DNA from: Vreelandella jeotgali Hwa
Lineage (GTDB): Bacteria > Pseudomonadota > Gammaproteobacteria > Pseudomonadales > Halomonadaceae
Length of the DNA stretch: 64,000 nt
Assembly (NCBI RefSeq): GCF_000334215.1
Contig: NZ_AMQY01000011.1
Location: 248,001 to 312,000 of the forward strand
Direction of reading: 5' to 3'
Of the stretch, positions 1 through 11,339 are shown piece by piece. Numbering within the stretch: the first letter of the stretch is position 1; every line of letters starts with the position of its first letter. The notes below the pieces were generated by a model. That model was not told where the DNA came from. It worked only from the letters and a program-made list of their open reading frames with translations, and did not search any database. Made by a program: the position numbers and the translations under genes.

Positions 1-2281
1 GGGCGCCGCCCATGAAGTCCTTCCAGATCGGCAGGGCCGCCTGGGAGCCGTATTCGGCGATGGTCTGGTTGCTGTCCTTGCCCACCCAGACGGCGGTGGC
101 GATATTGCCGTTGAAGCCGGCAAACCAGGCGTCCCGGAGGGCGTTGGTGCTGCCGGTCTTGCCCACGATATCGTTGCGATCCAGGGTCAGGGCAGCGCGT
201 CCGGTGCCGCTTTCGATGACGCTGCGCAGCATGTCGCGGAGGATATAGACAGCTTCGGGATCGGCGATGCGCCGGGCAATGGCGTAGCTCTCGCCGTCAA
301 TTTCCACGCGCTCCTGGTCCTCGGCGCAGTCGCGGCAGGCCACTTCGGGCTCGGCGCGATAGACAGGGTCGGGATCGTCGGCATCGCCGCGCATGATGCG
401 GTCGATGTACCAGGGCGACACCTTGAACCCGCCGTTGGCCAGAATCGCGTAGGCGTTGGTCATCTCCAGCGGCGTCAGGCTGGCGCTGCCCAGCGCCAGC
501 GAGAGCCCGTGGGGCAGGTGGTCGGGGTTAAACCCGAAGCGTTCCAGGAAGTCGGCGGTATAGCCAATCCCCATGCTTTGCAGGATGCGGATGGTAACGA
601 GGTTGCGCGAGTGCGCCAGCGCCGGGCGCAGGCGGGTGGGGCCGCCGAAGTCGCGGCTGGAATTGACCGGGCGCCACAGCGTGTCGCTGCCGTCGTTGAC
701 CACCACCGGCGCGTCGTTGACCACGCTGGCCGCGTTCATGTCGCCCTCGTTGAGCGCGGCCAGAAAAATGAACGGCTTGAAGATGGAGCCCGACTGACGC
801 CGCGCCTGAATCGCGCGGTTGAACTTGCTGGCGTCAAAATCAAAGCCGCCCTGCAGCGCCAGGATGGCGCCGGTACGCGGATTCTGGGCCACCAGCGCCC
901 CTTCGGCCTCGGGACGCTGGGAGATACGCCAGCCGTCGTCGTCGCCCCGGACGATGCGCACCAGGTCGCCGCGCTCGGCGATCTGTCCGGCGTTGCCCTT
1001 GCGGGTCCATTTCAGCGCGTTCCAGTCAAGGGTATGGAGCTTTTCATCGCCGGTCAGCACGCGCATTTCGCGGCCGCTGCTGGCTACCACAATGGCCGGC
1101 TCGAGCAGCCCGTATCGCGAGGTGCGCTTGAGGACCTGTACCCAGTTGCTGACGTCGCCTTCAATACCGTCCACTTCGGTCTGGCTGCGCTCGGCGGCCT
1201 GCCTGGCGGTCTGGCGGATTTCCGGCGATTCCGAAAGTTCTTCCTCAAGCCCTTCGGTGGCGGTATTTTCCTGCGCTTCCACCAGGCTGGCATCGATATC
1301 GCTTTGCTCTGGGCCGCGCCAGCCGTGGCGCTTGTCGTAGGCCAGCAGGCCGTCGGCCAGCGAGCGCCGGGCATAGGGCTGCAGCTCGCTGTCGATGGTG
1401 GTGTAGAGGTGGTAGCCGCCGGTGTAGGCGTCGTCGCCGAACTGCTCGACGGCATATTGCCGGGCCATTTCGGCGACGTAGTCGGCATCGACGTCGGTCT
1501 GGGTTTCGTGGCGCCTGGCGGTAATCGGCTTTTTTACCGCCTGCTGATAGGTATCCGGGGTGATAAAGCCCAGCTCGCGCATGCGGAACAGGATCCAGTT
1601 GCGCCGGATGAGCGAGCGCTCGGGGTTGGACAGCGGGTTGAAGGCCGACGGCGCCTTGGGCAGCCCGGCGAGCATGGCGGACTGCGCCAGCGTCAGCTCT
1701 TCCAGCGGCTGGTCGTAGTAGGTCTTGGCGGCCGCCGCGATGCCGTAGGCGCGATGGCCCAGAAAGATCTTGTTGACGTAAAGCGACAGAATGTCCTGCT
1801 TGCTCAGAACCTGCTCCATCTGCAGGGAGAGCAGAATTTCGCGGATTTTACGGGTAAAGGTCTGGTCCAGCGTCAGCAGGTAGTTGCGGGCGACCTGCAT
1901 GGTAATGGTCGAGCCGCCGGACTGGATATCGCCGCCGCTGCGGGCCAGCTCCACGGCGGCGCGCAGCAGCCCGCGGGGGTCCACCCCGGGGTGCTCGAAG
2001 TAGTGCTGGTCTTCGGCGGCGATCAGCGCATTGACCAGCGGCTCGGGAATATCCGCATAGTCCACGGGTATCCGCCGCTCATCGCCGTACTCGCCGATCA
2101 GCTGGCCGTCGCGGGTGTAGATACGCAGCGGCGTATGCAGCTCGAAGTCTTCCAGCTGGCGCACATCGGGCAGGCCGGGCGCGAAATACAGCGCCGCGCC
2201 GACGGTGGCCAGCAGGGTTGCCCCCGCCAGAGCAACCAGCGTAAAGACCAGTGAAACGATGAATTTTCGCAAAAGCGTCAT
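1..2281 (-). CDS. mrcA: Penicillin-binding protein 1A, bifunctional transglycosylase/transpeptidase (3' end cut by window)
   Basis: Class A PBP that polymerises and cross-links peptidoglycan at the outer face of the inner membrane. I translated the minus strand from ATG at 2281. A signal anchor covers about residues 8-31. The glycosyltransferase domain shows AAEDQHYFEHPG (catalytic Glu near residue 90) and GGSTITMQ. The transpeptidase domain has SIFK with Ser near residue 499, SRN, and GKTGST near residue 707. An inserted, oligomerisation-domain-like segment lies between the two catalytic domains. About 760 residues are visible and the frame stays open to base 1, so only the extreme C-terminus is missing. 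It is transcribed away from pilM, the usual ponA/mrcA-pilM divergent arrangement in gammaproteobacteria. No frameshift was seen in the visible part. Confidence 0.95.
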   Translation of the reverse strand, partial: MTLLRKFIVSLVFTLVALAGATLLATVGAALYFAPGLPDVRQLEDFELHTPLRIYTRDGQLIGEYGDERRIPVDYADIPEPLVNALIAAEDQHYFEHPGVDPRGLLRAAVELARSGGDIQSGGSTITMQVARNYLLTLDQTFTRKIREILLSLQMEQVLSKQDILSLYVNKIFLGHRAYGIAAAAKTYYDQPLEELTLAQSAMLAGLPKAPSAFNPLSNPERSLIRRNWILFRMRELGFITPDTYQQAVKKPITARRHETQTDVDADYVAEMARQYAVEQFGDDAYTGGYHLYTTIDSELQPYARRSLADGLLAYDKRHGWRGPEQSDIDASLVEAQENTATEGLEEELSESPEIRQTARQAAERSQTEVDGIEGDVSNWVQVLKRTSRYGLLEPAIVVASSGREMRVLTGDEKLHTLDWNALKWTRKGNAGQIAERGDLVRIVRGDDDGWRISQRPEAEGALVAQNPRTGAILALQGGFDFDASKFNRAIQARRQSGSIFKPFIFLAALNEGDMNAASVVNDAPVVVNDGSDTLWRPVNSSRDFGGPTRLRPALAHSRNLVTIRILQSMGIGYTADFLERFGFNPDHLPHGLSLALGSASLTPLEMTNAYAILANGGFKVSPWYIDRIMRGDADDPDPVYRAEPEVACRDCAEDQERVEIDGESYAIARRIADPEAVYILRDMLRSVIESGTGRAALTLDRNDIVGKTGSTNALRDAWFAGFNGNIATAVWVGKDSNQTIAEYGSQAALPIWKDFMGGA

Positions 2282-2486
2282 GAAAACAGGTTACCCGTGG
2301 ATGGAATGAAGGAAACCGGCACTGCCGTTGTCCGCAGCGGCCATTATAAAAATCCCGGTCGTTTCCCGCCAGGCTTGATCCGGTGCAACGCAGAGCCCTG
2401 TTCACCGTGTTAAATTCGTGTAATCTCGTTACCTTACGATGCAAACCGGGGTCGCTGGAGACCGAATGATACAAAGGCCGGATGAC

Positions 2487-2718
2487 CTGGAAACGACGAT
2501 CCGGAAAACGACTGTCTGGAAAACGACGGTCTGAAAAACGATGATCTGGAAAACTATGGTCTTAAAAACAGTAATCCGAAAGACCGGGCACCTTATAAAT
2601 ACAGATTACAAATACAGCGCCTGGTTATACAGCACCTGACTATAAAAAACCGGTCCTATAGCACCTGGCCACACAGCAACCGGCAATGCAGCACCCGGAT
2701 ACGGAGCACCTGGATATA
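2487..2718. repeat. Degenerate 15-bp tandem array in the mrcA-pilM intergenic region
   Basis: The divergent gap is largely built of 15-base units. Block one (2487-2590) has seven units, for example CTGGAAAACGACGGT (2516-2530), CTGAAAAACGATGAT and CTGGAAAACTATGGT; the first is 14 bases. Block two (about 2614-2718) has seven more of a different type, for example ATACAGCACCTGACT, TGCAGCACCCGGATA and CGGAGCACCTGGATA, running up to the pilM start codon. One frame reads as five-residue repeats (LENDG, LKNDD, LENYG), but it has no start codon, so I do not call it coding. Promoters for both flanking genes must lie in or beside the array. The rest of the gap (2282-2486) shows no clear feature. Confidence 0.8.
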
Positions 2719-3780
2719 ATGCGCTTCCCTACTTCACGCCGTGGTTTGATAGGCATCGATATTACCTCGGCAACGGTCAAGCTGCTCGAGCTCAAGCCCA
2801 CCCGGGATAATTATCAGGTCGAAAGCTATGCCGTGCGCCCGCTGCCCGAAGGGACGGTGGTCGAACGTCGCATCCAGGATATCGACGCGGTGGCCAGTGT
2901 ATTAAGCCGTGCAGTGGACCATGCCAGGCCTTCAACGCGCAAGGTAGCCGTTGCCGTTCCCGCCAGTGCTGCGATTACACGGCTGTTGACGTTTCCCGTT
3001 GAGCTGGACGAAGACGCCATCGAAGAGCGCATTATTGACGAGTCGGAAAGCCATATCCCGTTTCCGTTCAACGAAGTGGCGTTTGATTTCGAGTGCCTGG
3101 GGCCGTCGGAACTGGACCCCGATGAGCAGCGGGTGCTGCTGGTGGCCTGCCGCCAGCAGGACGTGGCGCAGCTGACCGAGACCCTCGAGCGCGCGGGGCT
3201 TGAGCCGGCCGCCGTGGACGTGGAAACCTTCGCCATGGAGCGCACCTTCGACGTCCTGCGGCGCGACCTTCAGGCCTCGAGTGCCCCGGAAAGCGGTATT
3301 GCTCTGGTCGACATCGGGGCCAACATGAACGCCTTCCACGTCATCCGCGAGGGGCGCATCGTTTACAGCCGCGATACCGTGTACGGCGGGCGTCAGCTGA
3401 CCGAGGCCATCCAGACGCGCTACGATCTGTCGGTCAACGAGGCCGGCTTTGCCAAGAAGCGCGGTGGCTTGCCCGATGACTATCACGACCGGGTGTTGAA
3501 TCCGTTTCTGGAATCGCTGGTGCAGCAGGTCGGGCGCTCGCTGCAGCTGTATTACTCGGCCGGCCGCCACCATGAAATCCGAGAGATCGTACTGGCCGGC
3601 GGTTCGAGCGTGATTCCCGGGCTTGCCCACCGCATCGCCGAAGACAGCGGGATGCGCGTTACCATCGCCAACCCCTTCCAGCGCATGACGGTAAACAAGC
3701 GGCTTAGTGCCGAAGCGCTCGCCAGCGACGCTCCGGCCATGCTGACCGCCTGCGGTCTGGCCATGCGGGGGGCACCATGA
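2719..3780 (+). CDS. pilM: Type IV pilus assembly protein PilM
   Basis: Actin-like cytoplasmic ATPase that binds the PilN N-terminus and couples the pilus motor to the PilNOP inner-membrane subcomplex. The N-terminus MRFPTSRRGLIGIDITSATV matches the family's GIDI-SATVK phosphate-binding start. Later actin-fold elements include ALVDIGANMNAFHV and VLAGGSSVIPGLAHRI. I prefer ATG 2719 over ATG 2686: 2719 gives the family's normal N-terminus (353 aa) with GGAG about 13 bases upstream, whereas the extra 11 codons from 2686 fall inside the 15-bp repeat array. It is the first gene of pilMNOPQ and overlaps pilN by 4 bases (ATGA). Confidence 0.95.
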   Translation: MRFPTSRRGLIGIDITSATVKLLELKPTRDNYQVESYAVRPLPEGTVVERRIQDIDAVASVLSRAVDHARPSTRKVAVAVPASAAITRLLTFPVELDEDAIEERIIDESESHIPFPFNEVAFDFECLGPSELDPDEQRVLLVACRQQDVAQLTETLERAGLEPAAVDVETFAMERTFDVLRRDLQASSAPESGIALVDIGANMNAFHVIREGRIVYSRDTVYGGRQLTEAIQTRYDLSVNEAGFAKKRGGLPDDYHDRVLNPFLESLVQQVGRSLQLYYSAGRHHEIREIVLAGGSSVIPGLAHRIAEDSGMRVTIANPFQRMTVNKRLSAEALASDAPAMLTACGLAMRGAP

Positions 3781-4388
3781 GCCTGATGATTAACCTGCTG
3801 CCCTGGCGTGACGCGCGCCGGGAGCGTCGTGCCCGGCAGTTTTACCTGCTGTTGCTGGGGATGCTGCTGGTGGGCGGCGCGCTGGGCTGGGGCGCGGCGC
3901 ATTATTACCAGGTCCGGCTGGAGGCGCAGCAGCAGCGCAACGCGCATATCCGCCAGCAGACGCAACGGCTGGAAGAGGATATCAGCCGGGTGCACGAATA
4001 CCGTGACCGCGTCGACCAGCTGAATCAGCAGCTTTCCCTGTTCCGCTCGCTGCGGGATGAGCGCGTGCAGACCGTGCGTCTGTTCAACGCCATCGCCGGC
4101 AGCGTCGAGTCCGGGGTCATCTACCGGCAAATCGCTCGGGAAGGCAATACCGTCCGCGTCACTGCCCGCGCGGGAACCGACCGCCAGGTATCCGCGCAGC
4201 TGCGGCGTATCGGTGAAACCCCGGCGCTTGAGGAACCCGAGTTTTCCCGGGTGGAAAGCGCCACCGAGGATGCAGTGTCGGGGCGCCGGTTCCGCTTTGT
4301 GGTGGAGCAAAGCCAGCTGAAGTCGACCGGGGATGCGGTGTCGGAAGACAGCGAAGGAGACGCCGATGGCGACGCTATGGAGCCGTGA
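3777..4388 (+). CDS. pilN: Type IV pilus assembly protein PilN
   Basis: Bitopic inner-membrane protein (203 aa) of the pilus alignment subcomplex; its short cytoplasmic N-terminus (INLLPWRDARRERR) is the conserved PilM-binding motif. One transmembrane helix spans about residues 21-42, followed by a coiled-coil stretch rich in Q, R and E (about 45-95) and a periplasmic ferredoxin-like domain. Its start overlaps the pilM stop and its 3' end overlaps pilO by 23 bases, so translation is probably coupled. The C-terminal 20 residues are acidic (EDSEGDADGDAMEP) and may be a lineage-specific tail. Confidence 0.93.
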   Translation: MSLMINLLPWRDARRERRARQFYLLLLGMLLVGGALGWGAAHYYQVRLEAQQQRNAHIRQQTQRLEEDISRVHEYRDRVDQLNQQLSLFRSLRDERVQTVRLFNAIAGSVESGVIYRQIAREGNTVRVTARAGTDRQVSAQLRRIGETPALEEPEFSRVESATEDAVSGRRFRFVVEQSQLKSTGDAVSEDSEGDADGDAMEP

Positions 4389-5040
4389 CAGATGGCGCCG
4401 TGAATGGCAACAGCTGCGCGGGGTGGACTGGCAGGCGCTGGAGCTGCGCGAAGCCGCCGGCTGGCCGCTACTGCTCAAGCTGTTGAGCTGCGTGCTGGTG
4501 CTGGCCTTGGCTCTTGCGGCCATGTATATGTGGGTCATCAGCGACCACCGCGCCGCGCTGGCCGATGCCCGGCAGGAAGAGAGCCGGCTGCTGTCGGTAT
4601 TCGAGCAGAAATCCGCCCAGGCCGCGCAGCTGCCGGAAACCCGCAGCCAGCTGGCCAGCCTCGATGCCGTTGTGCTTGAACTGCGGGATATGCTGCCGAC
4701 GAGCGCCGAGATCCCCTCCCTGCTCGACAGCATCAACGATGCCGCGGTTGAAAACCATCTCAACATTGACACGATCGAGCGCAAGCCCACGGTGACTCAC
4801 GACTATTACATCGAGCGCGCCTTCGATATCGAAGTGCGCGGCGGCTACCACCAGATCGCCCGTTTTGTCGCCGACATGGCCGCGCTGTCGCGCCTCGTGA
4901 CCCAGCACGACTTTACCCTGGCGCCGGCCGAAGACAGCGGCGGGGCGTTGCGTCTGTCGATGCTGGCGCGCACCTACAGCTACCGCGAGCCCGCAGCCGC
5001 CGACGCGGAAGACACTGAGGCGTCGGGAGGGCAGCCATGA
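4366..5040 (+). CDS. pilO: Type IV pilus assembly protein PilO
   Basis: Inner-membrane partner of PilN (224 aa from this start) forming the PilN/PilO heterodimer that links PilM to the PilQ secretin through PilP. The start at ATG 4366 is set by a good Shine-Dalgarno AAGGAGA at 4354-4360; an ATG-type start at 4333 would add 11 residues without a comparable site. A transmembrane helix lies at about residues 33-58, then a coiled coil (SDHRAALADARQEESRLL) and a compact periplasmic domain with the typical PilO DMLPTSAEIPSLLDSI segment. The stop overlaps the pilP start as ATGA. Confidence 0.93.
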   Translation: MATLWSRDRWRREWQQLRGVDWQALELREAAGWPLLLKLLSCVLVLALALAAMYMWVISDHRAALADARQEESRLLSVFEQKSAQAAQLPETRSQLASLDAVVLELRDMLPTSAEIPSLLDSINDAAVENHLNIDTIERKPTVTHDYYIERAFDIEVRGGYHQIARFVADMAALSRLVTQHDFTLAPAEDSGGALRLSMLARTYSYREPAAADAEDTEASGGQP

Positions 5041-5585
5041 TGCGTCTACCGCTGGCAGCAGGCATACTGGTCGCCTTGCTGTCGGGCTGTGCCGACCCGG
5101 ATATCGCGTCGCTGGATGATCGCCTGAGGGATATCCGGGAAGGCGCGGCCAGCCCCGGAACGCTGGCGGTGCCCGAGCTGCCCGCCTATCAGCCGGTGGC
5201 GTATCGGCAGAGCGATCGGCGCAGCCCGTTTCTGGCCGCCGAGGCGCTGGCCGATGAGCGCAATGCGGCGGCTGACCGGCGGCTCAACGGCGAGCTGGCG
5301 CCCGACCCATCGCGGAAAAAGGAACCGCTGGAGGCATTCGGCCTGCAGCAGCTGCAGATGGTCGGCACCCTGAGCATGGGTGAAAAGCGAATTGCGCTGG
5401 TGGCAACCCCCGAGCACGACATCGTGTCGGTGGGGCCGGGCAACTATATGGGCGAAAACAACGGGCAGGTGACCCGGGTAACGCCTCAGGCCATATCGCT
5501 CAGCGAACGGATTTTTTCCCGCAAGGCGGGCTGGCAAAAACGCGACGCAGAGCTGGAGTTGCGCTCTGACAAACCGTCCCGGTAA
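5037..5585 (+). CDS. pilP: Type IV pilus assembly lipoprotein PilP
   Basis: Lipoprotein (182 aa) that bridges the PilNO inner-membrane complex to the PilQ secretin. The N-terminus MMRLPLAAGILVALLSGCAD carries a lipobox (LLSGC) with the acylated Cys at residue 18. The long flexible segment that follows contains RRSPFLA, and the folded C-terminal domain has LEAFGLQQLQMVGTLSMGE and the conserved VGPGNYMGENNGQVTRV. Asp follows the Cys directly (CADPD gives Ala at +2 and Asp at +3), consistent with inner-membrane retention being possible but not certain. ATG pairs at 5037 and 5040 are both usable. Confidence 0.93.
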   Translation: MMRLPLAAGILVALLSGCADPDIASLDDRLRDIREGAASPGTLAVPELPAYQPVAYRQSDRRSPFLAAEALADERNAAADRRLNGELAPDPSRKKEPLEAFGLQQLQMVGTLSMGEKRIALVATPEHDIVSVGPGNYMGENNGQVTRVTPQAISLSERIFSRKAGWQKRDAELELRSDKPSR

Positions 5586-5624
5586 GGGGCCGACAATCAT
5601 TGGATACAAGACGCCGGATAATGC

Positions 5625-7760
5625 ATGGCCATGAGTAAAGCACATCGCCGAATCGGGCAGGCGCTGCTGGCAGTCGCAGGGATATGGCTGCCTGCGCTGG
5701 CACCGGCAGCGGTGCTGACCGGGTTGCAGTTTACCCCGTCGCAGGCAGACGGCGTTGCCGTCGAGCTGGAGTTTTTCGGTGACGTACCCAGCGTCAGAAG
5801 CTATCGGCTGGACGACCCGCCGCGTCTGGCGTTTGACCTGCCGGATACCGAAAGCGGGCTGGGCAAGCGCCGCTTTGACGTCAACCGGGGCGGTGTGGAA
5901 CGTATCACCGCGGTGGAGGCCGGCGGTCGCGTGCGCCTGGTCATGACCACTGACGAAGCGCTGCCCTATACGGCGCGGCCCGGGCGCGATGACAGCCATT
6001 TGCGGCTTGTGCCGGATAGCGATGCCGGCAGCGCCCCCGACGCCGCTCGATCCACCGAGCCGGACGCCGGCACCCGCGCTGATACCGTTTCCGATACCGC
6101 TCCCGGGACCGTTTCAAAGACCGTTTCCAGGACCGATGCTCCGGGCGCGCTGGCGACGGCAGGCGAAGATCAGGTCGACGATATCGATTTTCGTCGCGGC
6201 GAGAACGGTGCCGGGCGTCTGGAAGTGACGTTCAACCATGAAGGCAGCGCGCCCAGGGTCAGCAAGAAAGCCGCCGACCGGGTCGTGCTGGATCTCGGGC
6301 CGGCGGCGCTCCCCGATGCGCTCAACCAGATTTACGACGTCACCGACTTTGCCACCCCGGTGCAGCGCATTGTGCCCCGGGTTGATGCCCAGGGCACGCG
6401 CCTGGAACTCGTCACCGACGGCGCCTATGCGATGATGTCGTCGCAGGACGGGCGCACCTACAGCGTTACCGTCGAGCCGGTCGACGGGCCCGACGAGAGC
6501 GGCGAAGGCGCGGATAGCGGCGCGTCCGAACCCGCCTATACCGGCAAGCGCCTGAGCCTCAATTTCCAGGATATCGAGATACGTTCGGTGCTGTCGACGC
6601 TGGCGGATTTTACCGGCCTCAACCTGGTGGCCAGCGACAGCGTCAGCGGCCGGGTGACACTGAACCTGAACGACGTTCCCTGGGACCAGGCGCTGGATCT
6701 GATCCTGCAGAGCCAGGGGCTCGCCAGCCGCCAGCAGGGGAACGTCATCGTCGTGGCCCCGGCGGGAGAGCTGGCCGAGCTGGAACGCCGGAAACTCGAG
6801 GCGCGCAGCCAACAGGAAACGCTAACCCCGCTGGTTACCCGCTACTTTGATGTCAAATACGCCCGGGCGAAGGACCTGGCCCAGCTGCTGAACGGGGAAG
6901 ACGGCTTCGGACTCCTGACCGACCGCGGGCGCGTCAGCGTGGACGAACGCACCAATACGCTGCTGTTGCAGGATACCGCCGAGCAGGTTGACGAAGTCAT
7001 CAGCACCCTGGAGCGGCTGGATGTGGCCGTCCGCCAGGTCCAGATCGAGGCGCGTATCGTGATCGCCCGGGATACCGCTTCCCGGGAACTGGGGATCAAC
7101 TGGGGGCTGTCATCGACCGGCGAAGGCAACCTGGACCTTGGCGGTGTCTCCGACGGCACGACCGACAGCGGCGGTCTGTCCGTGGATATGGGCGCCTCCG
7201 GCAACCAGTCAACCACCTTCGGCTTTGGCTATCTGTCCGGCGATATCCTGCTGGATCTTGAGCTCCAGGCGCTGGAAAGCGAAGGCAAGAGCCAGACGAT
7301 TTCCCAGCCGCGGATCATCACCGCCAACCAGCGCACCGCGACCATCAGCCAGGGCGAGGAGCGCGCCTATCAGAGCGTCGACGGCAACGACAATCCCGAT
7401 ACCGAATTCAAGGAAGCGCTGCTCTCGCTCGAGGTGACCCCGCAGATTACCCCGGATGACCGTATTATCATGGATCTGGTGATCCGTAACGACAGTTTCC
7501 GGGAATCCGGGTTCGACGGCGAGCCGCCCATCGACACCAACACCATCGAAACCCAGGTACTGGCGGATAACGGCCAGACCGTGGTGCTCGGCGGCATTCT
7601 GACCACCGAGGAACTGCGCCGGATTTCCAAAACGCCGCTGCTGGGTGACCTGCCGGTGGTCGGCAATCTGTTTCGCTATACCGAAGAGAGCAATGAAAAG
7701 GTAGAGTTACTGGTTTTCATTACTCCCCGACTTCTTGATGACGGCCCGGCGGTACGCTAA
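5625..7760 (+). CDS. pilQ: Type IV pilus secretin PilQ
   Basis: Outer-membrane secretin (711 aa) through which the pilus passes. A signal peptide ends near [11 protein letters not shown] (about residue 27). Two AMIN peptidoglycan-binding domains follow (about 30-110 and 186-275), separated by a low-complexity linker with a 12-bp coding repeat. An N0/STN domain starts at [16 protein letters not shown] (about 306), then a secretin N1 domain ([19 protein letters not shown]) and the C-terminal secretin domain with VPQIT-type strand [15 protein letters not shown] and the closing [20 protein letters not shown] motif. The stop codon shares a base with the aroK start (TAATG). Confidence 0.96.
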   Translation: MAMSKAHRRIGQALLAVAGIWLPALAPAAVLTGLQFTPSQADGVAVELEFFGDVPSVRSYRLDDPPRLAFDLPDTESGLGKRRFDVNRGGVERITAVEAGGRVRLVMTTDEALPYTARPGRDDSHLRLVPDSDAGSAPDAARSTEPDAGTRADTVSDTAPGTVSKTVSRTDAPGALATAGEDQVDDIDFRRGENGAGRLEVTFNHEGSAPRVSKKAADRVVLDLGPAALPDALNQIYDVTDFATPVQRIVPRVDAQGTRLELVTDGAYAMMSSQDGRTYSVTVEPVDGPDESGEGADSGASEPAYTGKRLSLNFQDIEIRSVLSTLADFTGLNLVASDSVSGRVTLNLNDVPWDQALDLILQSQGLASRQQGNVIVVAPAGELAELERRKLEARSQQETLTPLVTRYFDVKYARAKDLAQLLNGEDGFGLLTDRGRVSVDERTNTLLLQDTAEQVDEVISTLERLDVAVRQVQIEARIVIARDTASRELGINWGLSSTGEGNLDLGGVSDGTTDSGGLSVDMGASGNQSTTFGFGYLSGDILLDLELQALESEGKSQTISQPRIITANQRTATISQGEERAYQSVDGNDNPDTEFKEALLSLEVTPQITPDDRIIMDLVIRNDSFRESGFDGEPPIDTNTIETQVLADNGQTVVLGGILTTEELRRISKTPLLGDLPVVGNLFRYTEESNEKVELLVFITPRLLDDGPAVR
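6081..6140 (+). repeat. Five tandem 12-bp units in the pilQ inter-AMIN linker
   Basis: Units GATACCGTTTCC, GATACCGCTCCC, GGGACCGTTTCA, AAGACCGTTTCC and AGGACCGATGCT encode [16 protein letters not shown] and RTDA (residues 153-172). In-frame copy-number change would alter only the linker length between the two AMIN domains. Confidence 0.85.
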
Positions 7761-8326
7761 TGCAATCTTTACCCAACCTGTTTTTGATCGGCTCCATGGG
7801 CGCCGGAAAAAGCACCATCGGCCGCCTGCTGGCGGCGGAACTGTCCCGGGAATTCCGCGACAGCGACCATGTCATCCAGGACCGCTGCGGAGCGGATATT
7901 CCGTGGATTTTTGACGTCGAGGGCGAGGACGGCTTTCGTCAGCGTGAAGTACAGATGATCGATGAGCTGACCCGGCATAATAACGTCGTGGTGGCAACCG
8001 GCGGCGGCTCGGTGCTGCGCGAGGAAAACCGCTGCGCGCTGCGCGAACGCGGCACGGTAATTTATCTGCTGACCACGGTGGAGCAGCAGCTGCGGCGCAC
8101 CGGAAAGGACCGTAGCCGGCCACTGCTGCAGTGTGCCGACCGCGAGCAGGTGCTCCGCGATCTTTTTGACCAGCGCGACCCGCTGTACCGCGCCACGGCG
8201 GATATCATCGTGCGTACCGACCGGCGCAGCCCGCGCTCGGTGGTCAACGATATACTCCGCCGCGTGCGTCGGCTCGTCGATCCGCTGCAGGCCGACCAGG
8301 CCGCCGGCAAGCCGGTGTCGTCCTGA
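7760..8326 (+). CDS. aroK: Shikimate kinase
   Basis: Phosphorylates shikimate with ATP in aromatic amino acid biosynthesis (cytoplasm, 188 aa). Walker A is GSMGAGKST at residues 12-20, followed by the substrate-binding FRDSDHVIQ (family DSD motif), the glycine-rich [15 protein letters not shown], and the arginine-bearing lid region [10 protein letters not shown]. The start overlaps the pilQ stop by one base, so translation coupling to the pilus operon is likely. The C-terminal ~15 residues ([12 protein letters not shown]) extend beyond the usual fold end. Confidence 0.96.
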   Translation: MQSLPNLFLIGSMGAGKSTIGRLLAAELSREFRDSDHVIQDRCGADIPWIFDVEGEDGFRQREVQMIDELTRHNNVVVATGGGSVLREENRCALRERGTVIYLLTTVEQQLRRTGKDRSRPLLQCADREQVLRDLFDQRDPLYRATADIIVRTDRRSPRSVVNDILRRVRRLVDPLQADQAAGKPVSS

Positions 8327-8440
8327 GCGCCGCGCGTTTTCTCCTTCAACATCCTGTGGCCGGCTGGATGACCGTCTCCGGCCGCTGGCCCGTCAGTTCA
8401 CCCAGATCAGTTCACCCCGACATGCTTGCAGGTAACCGCC

Positions 8441-9550
8441 ATGAAGCCTATCGACGGCGTGCAGCGCACGCTTAGCGTCGCCCTTGAGGAGCGTAGCTAC
8501 CCCATCCACATCGGTACCGGCCTGCTGGGTCGGGCCGATGCGCTGGTGCCGTACCTCGCCGGCCGCCAGGTCATGATCGTGACCAACGACACCGTGGCGC
8601 CGCTGTATCTGGAGGCCCTGCGCCGGGCGCTGCCCGCCACCCTGGACGTGCGCTGCGTGGTGCTGCCCGACGGAGAGGCACACAAGACGGTCGAGCAGGT
8701 CGGGCGCATCTGGGACGCGCTGCTGGAAGCCGGTTTCAACCGCCGCTGCACCCTGATTGCCCTGGGCGGCGGCGTGATCGGCGACATGACCGGTTTTGCC
8801 GCCGCAAGCTATCAGCGTGGCGTGGCCTTCATTCAGGTGCCCACCACGCTGCTGGCGCAGGTGGATTCGTCGGTGGGTGGCAAGACCGGCGTCAACCATC
8901 CGCTGGGCAAGAACATGATCGGCGCGTTCTGGCAGCCTCGGGCGGTGATCGTGGATATCGACACCCTGACGAGCCTGTCGGATCGCGAGCTGTCCGCCGG
9001 GCTGGCCGAAGTGGTCAAGTACGGCCTGATCCGTGACGAGACGTTTTTACGCTGGCTGGAAACCAATATGGCCGCCCTGCGCGACCGCCAGGGCGAGGTG
9101 CTGGCTCACGCCGTCGCGCAGAGCTGCGCGATCAAGGCCGAGGTGGTGGCCGAAGACGAAACCGAGCAGGGCGTGCGCGCGCTGCTCAATCTGGGCCATA
9201 CCTTCGGCCATGCCATCGAGGCAGACCAGGGCTACGGCGCCTGGCTGCACGGCGAAGCCGTGGGCACGGGCATGGCCATGGCGGCGACGCTGTCCCACCG
9301 CCTGGGCTGGATTGATACCCCCGCGCTCAAGCGCTGCAAGGCGGTGATCGACGCCGCCGGCCTGCCGCTGAGTGCGCCCGAGAGCATGACCCGCGATGAC
9401 TTTCTCGCGCACATGCGCCGGGACAAGAAGAATCTCGACGACCGGCTGCGGCTGGTACTGCTGCGCGCCCCGGGGGATGCCTGCACGAGTACCGATACGC
9501 CCGCGGATATGCTCGATGCGCTGCTGGATGGCTACGCCCGCACCGGCTGA
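8441..9550 (+). CDS. aroB: 3-dehydroquinate synthase
   Basis: Second step of the shikimate pathway: converts DAHP to 3-dehydroquinate using NAD and a divalent metal. The protein (369 aa) shows the NAD-binding GGGVIGDMTGFAA, DSSVGGKTGVNHPLGKNMIG, and metal/substrate residues in LNLGHTFGHAIE and WLHGEAVGTGM. ATG 8441 is preceded by AGG at 8430-8432; an in-frame TTG at 8426 would add five residues and is less likely. It follows aroK after a 114-base gap with no terminator, in the same order as in pseudomonads. Confidence 0.96.
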   Translation: MKPIDGVQRTLSVALEERSYPIHIGTGLLGRADALVPYLAGRQVMIVTNDTVAPLYLEALRRALPATLDVRCVVLPDGEAHKTVEQVGRIWDALLEAGFNRRCTLIALGGGVIGDMTGFAAASYQRGVAFIQVPTTLLAQVDSSVGGKTGVNHPLGKNMIGAFWQPRAVIVDIDTLTSLSDRELSAGLAEVVKYGLIRDETFLRWLETNMAALRDRQGEVLAHAVAQSCAIKAEVVAEDETEQGVRALLNLGHTFGHAIEADQGYGAWLHGEAVGTGMAMAATLSHRLGWIDTPALKRCKAVIDAAGLPLSAPESMTRDDFLAHMRRDKKNLDDRLRLVLLRAPGDACTSTDTPADMLDALLDGYARTG

Positions 9551-9587
9551 GATAACGCCGGCGGGGGTCGGCTGCGAGCCGCGCAAA

Positions 9588-9616
9588 TTGAGCGCTACAC
9601 GCGAGTCTGCTATTCT
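9588..9616 (+). promoter_or_regulatory. Probable sigma-70 promoter for pyrG
   Basis: TTGAGC (9588-9593), a 17-base spacer and TATTCT (9611-9616) lie about 60 bases before the pyrG start, after the aroB stop. Confidence 0.55.
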
Positions 9617-9656
9617 GTCGCCCCATCCCGGCGTGGCTTTCTGCCGTGCCTTCTGA

Positions 9657-11333
<1,677 letters not shown>

Positions 11334-11339
11334 TGCCAC

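Noticed and set aside
2501..2718. Pentapeptide-like reading (LENDG, LKNDD, LENYG) of the 15-bp array
   Set aside because: No ATG, GTG or TTG start and no Shine-Dalgarno; the second array block breaks the peptide pattern.
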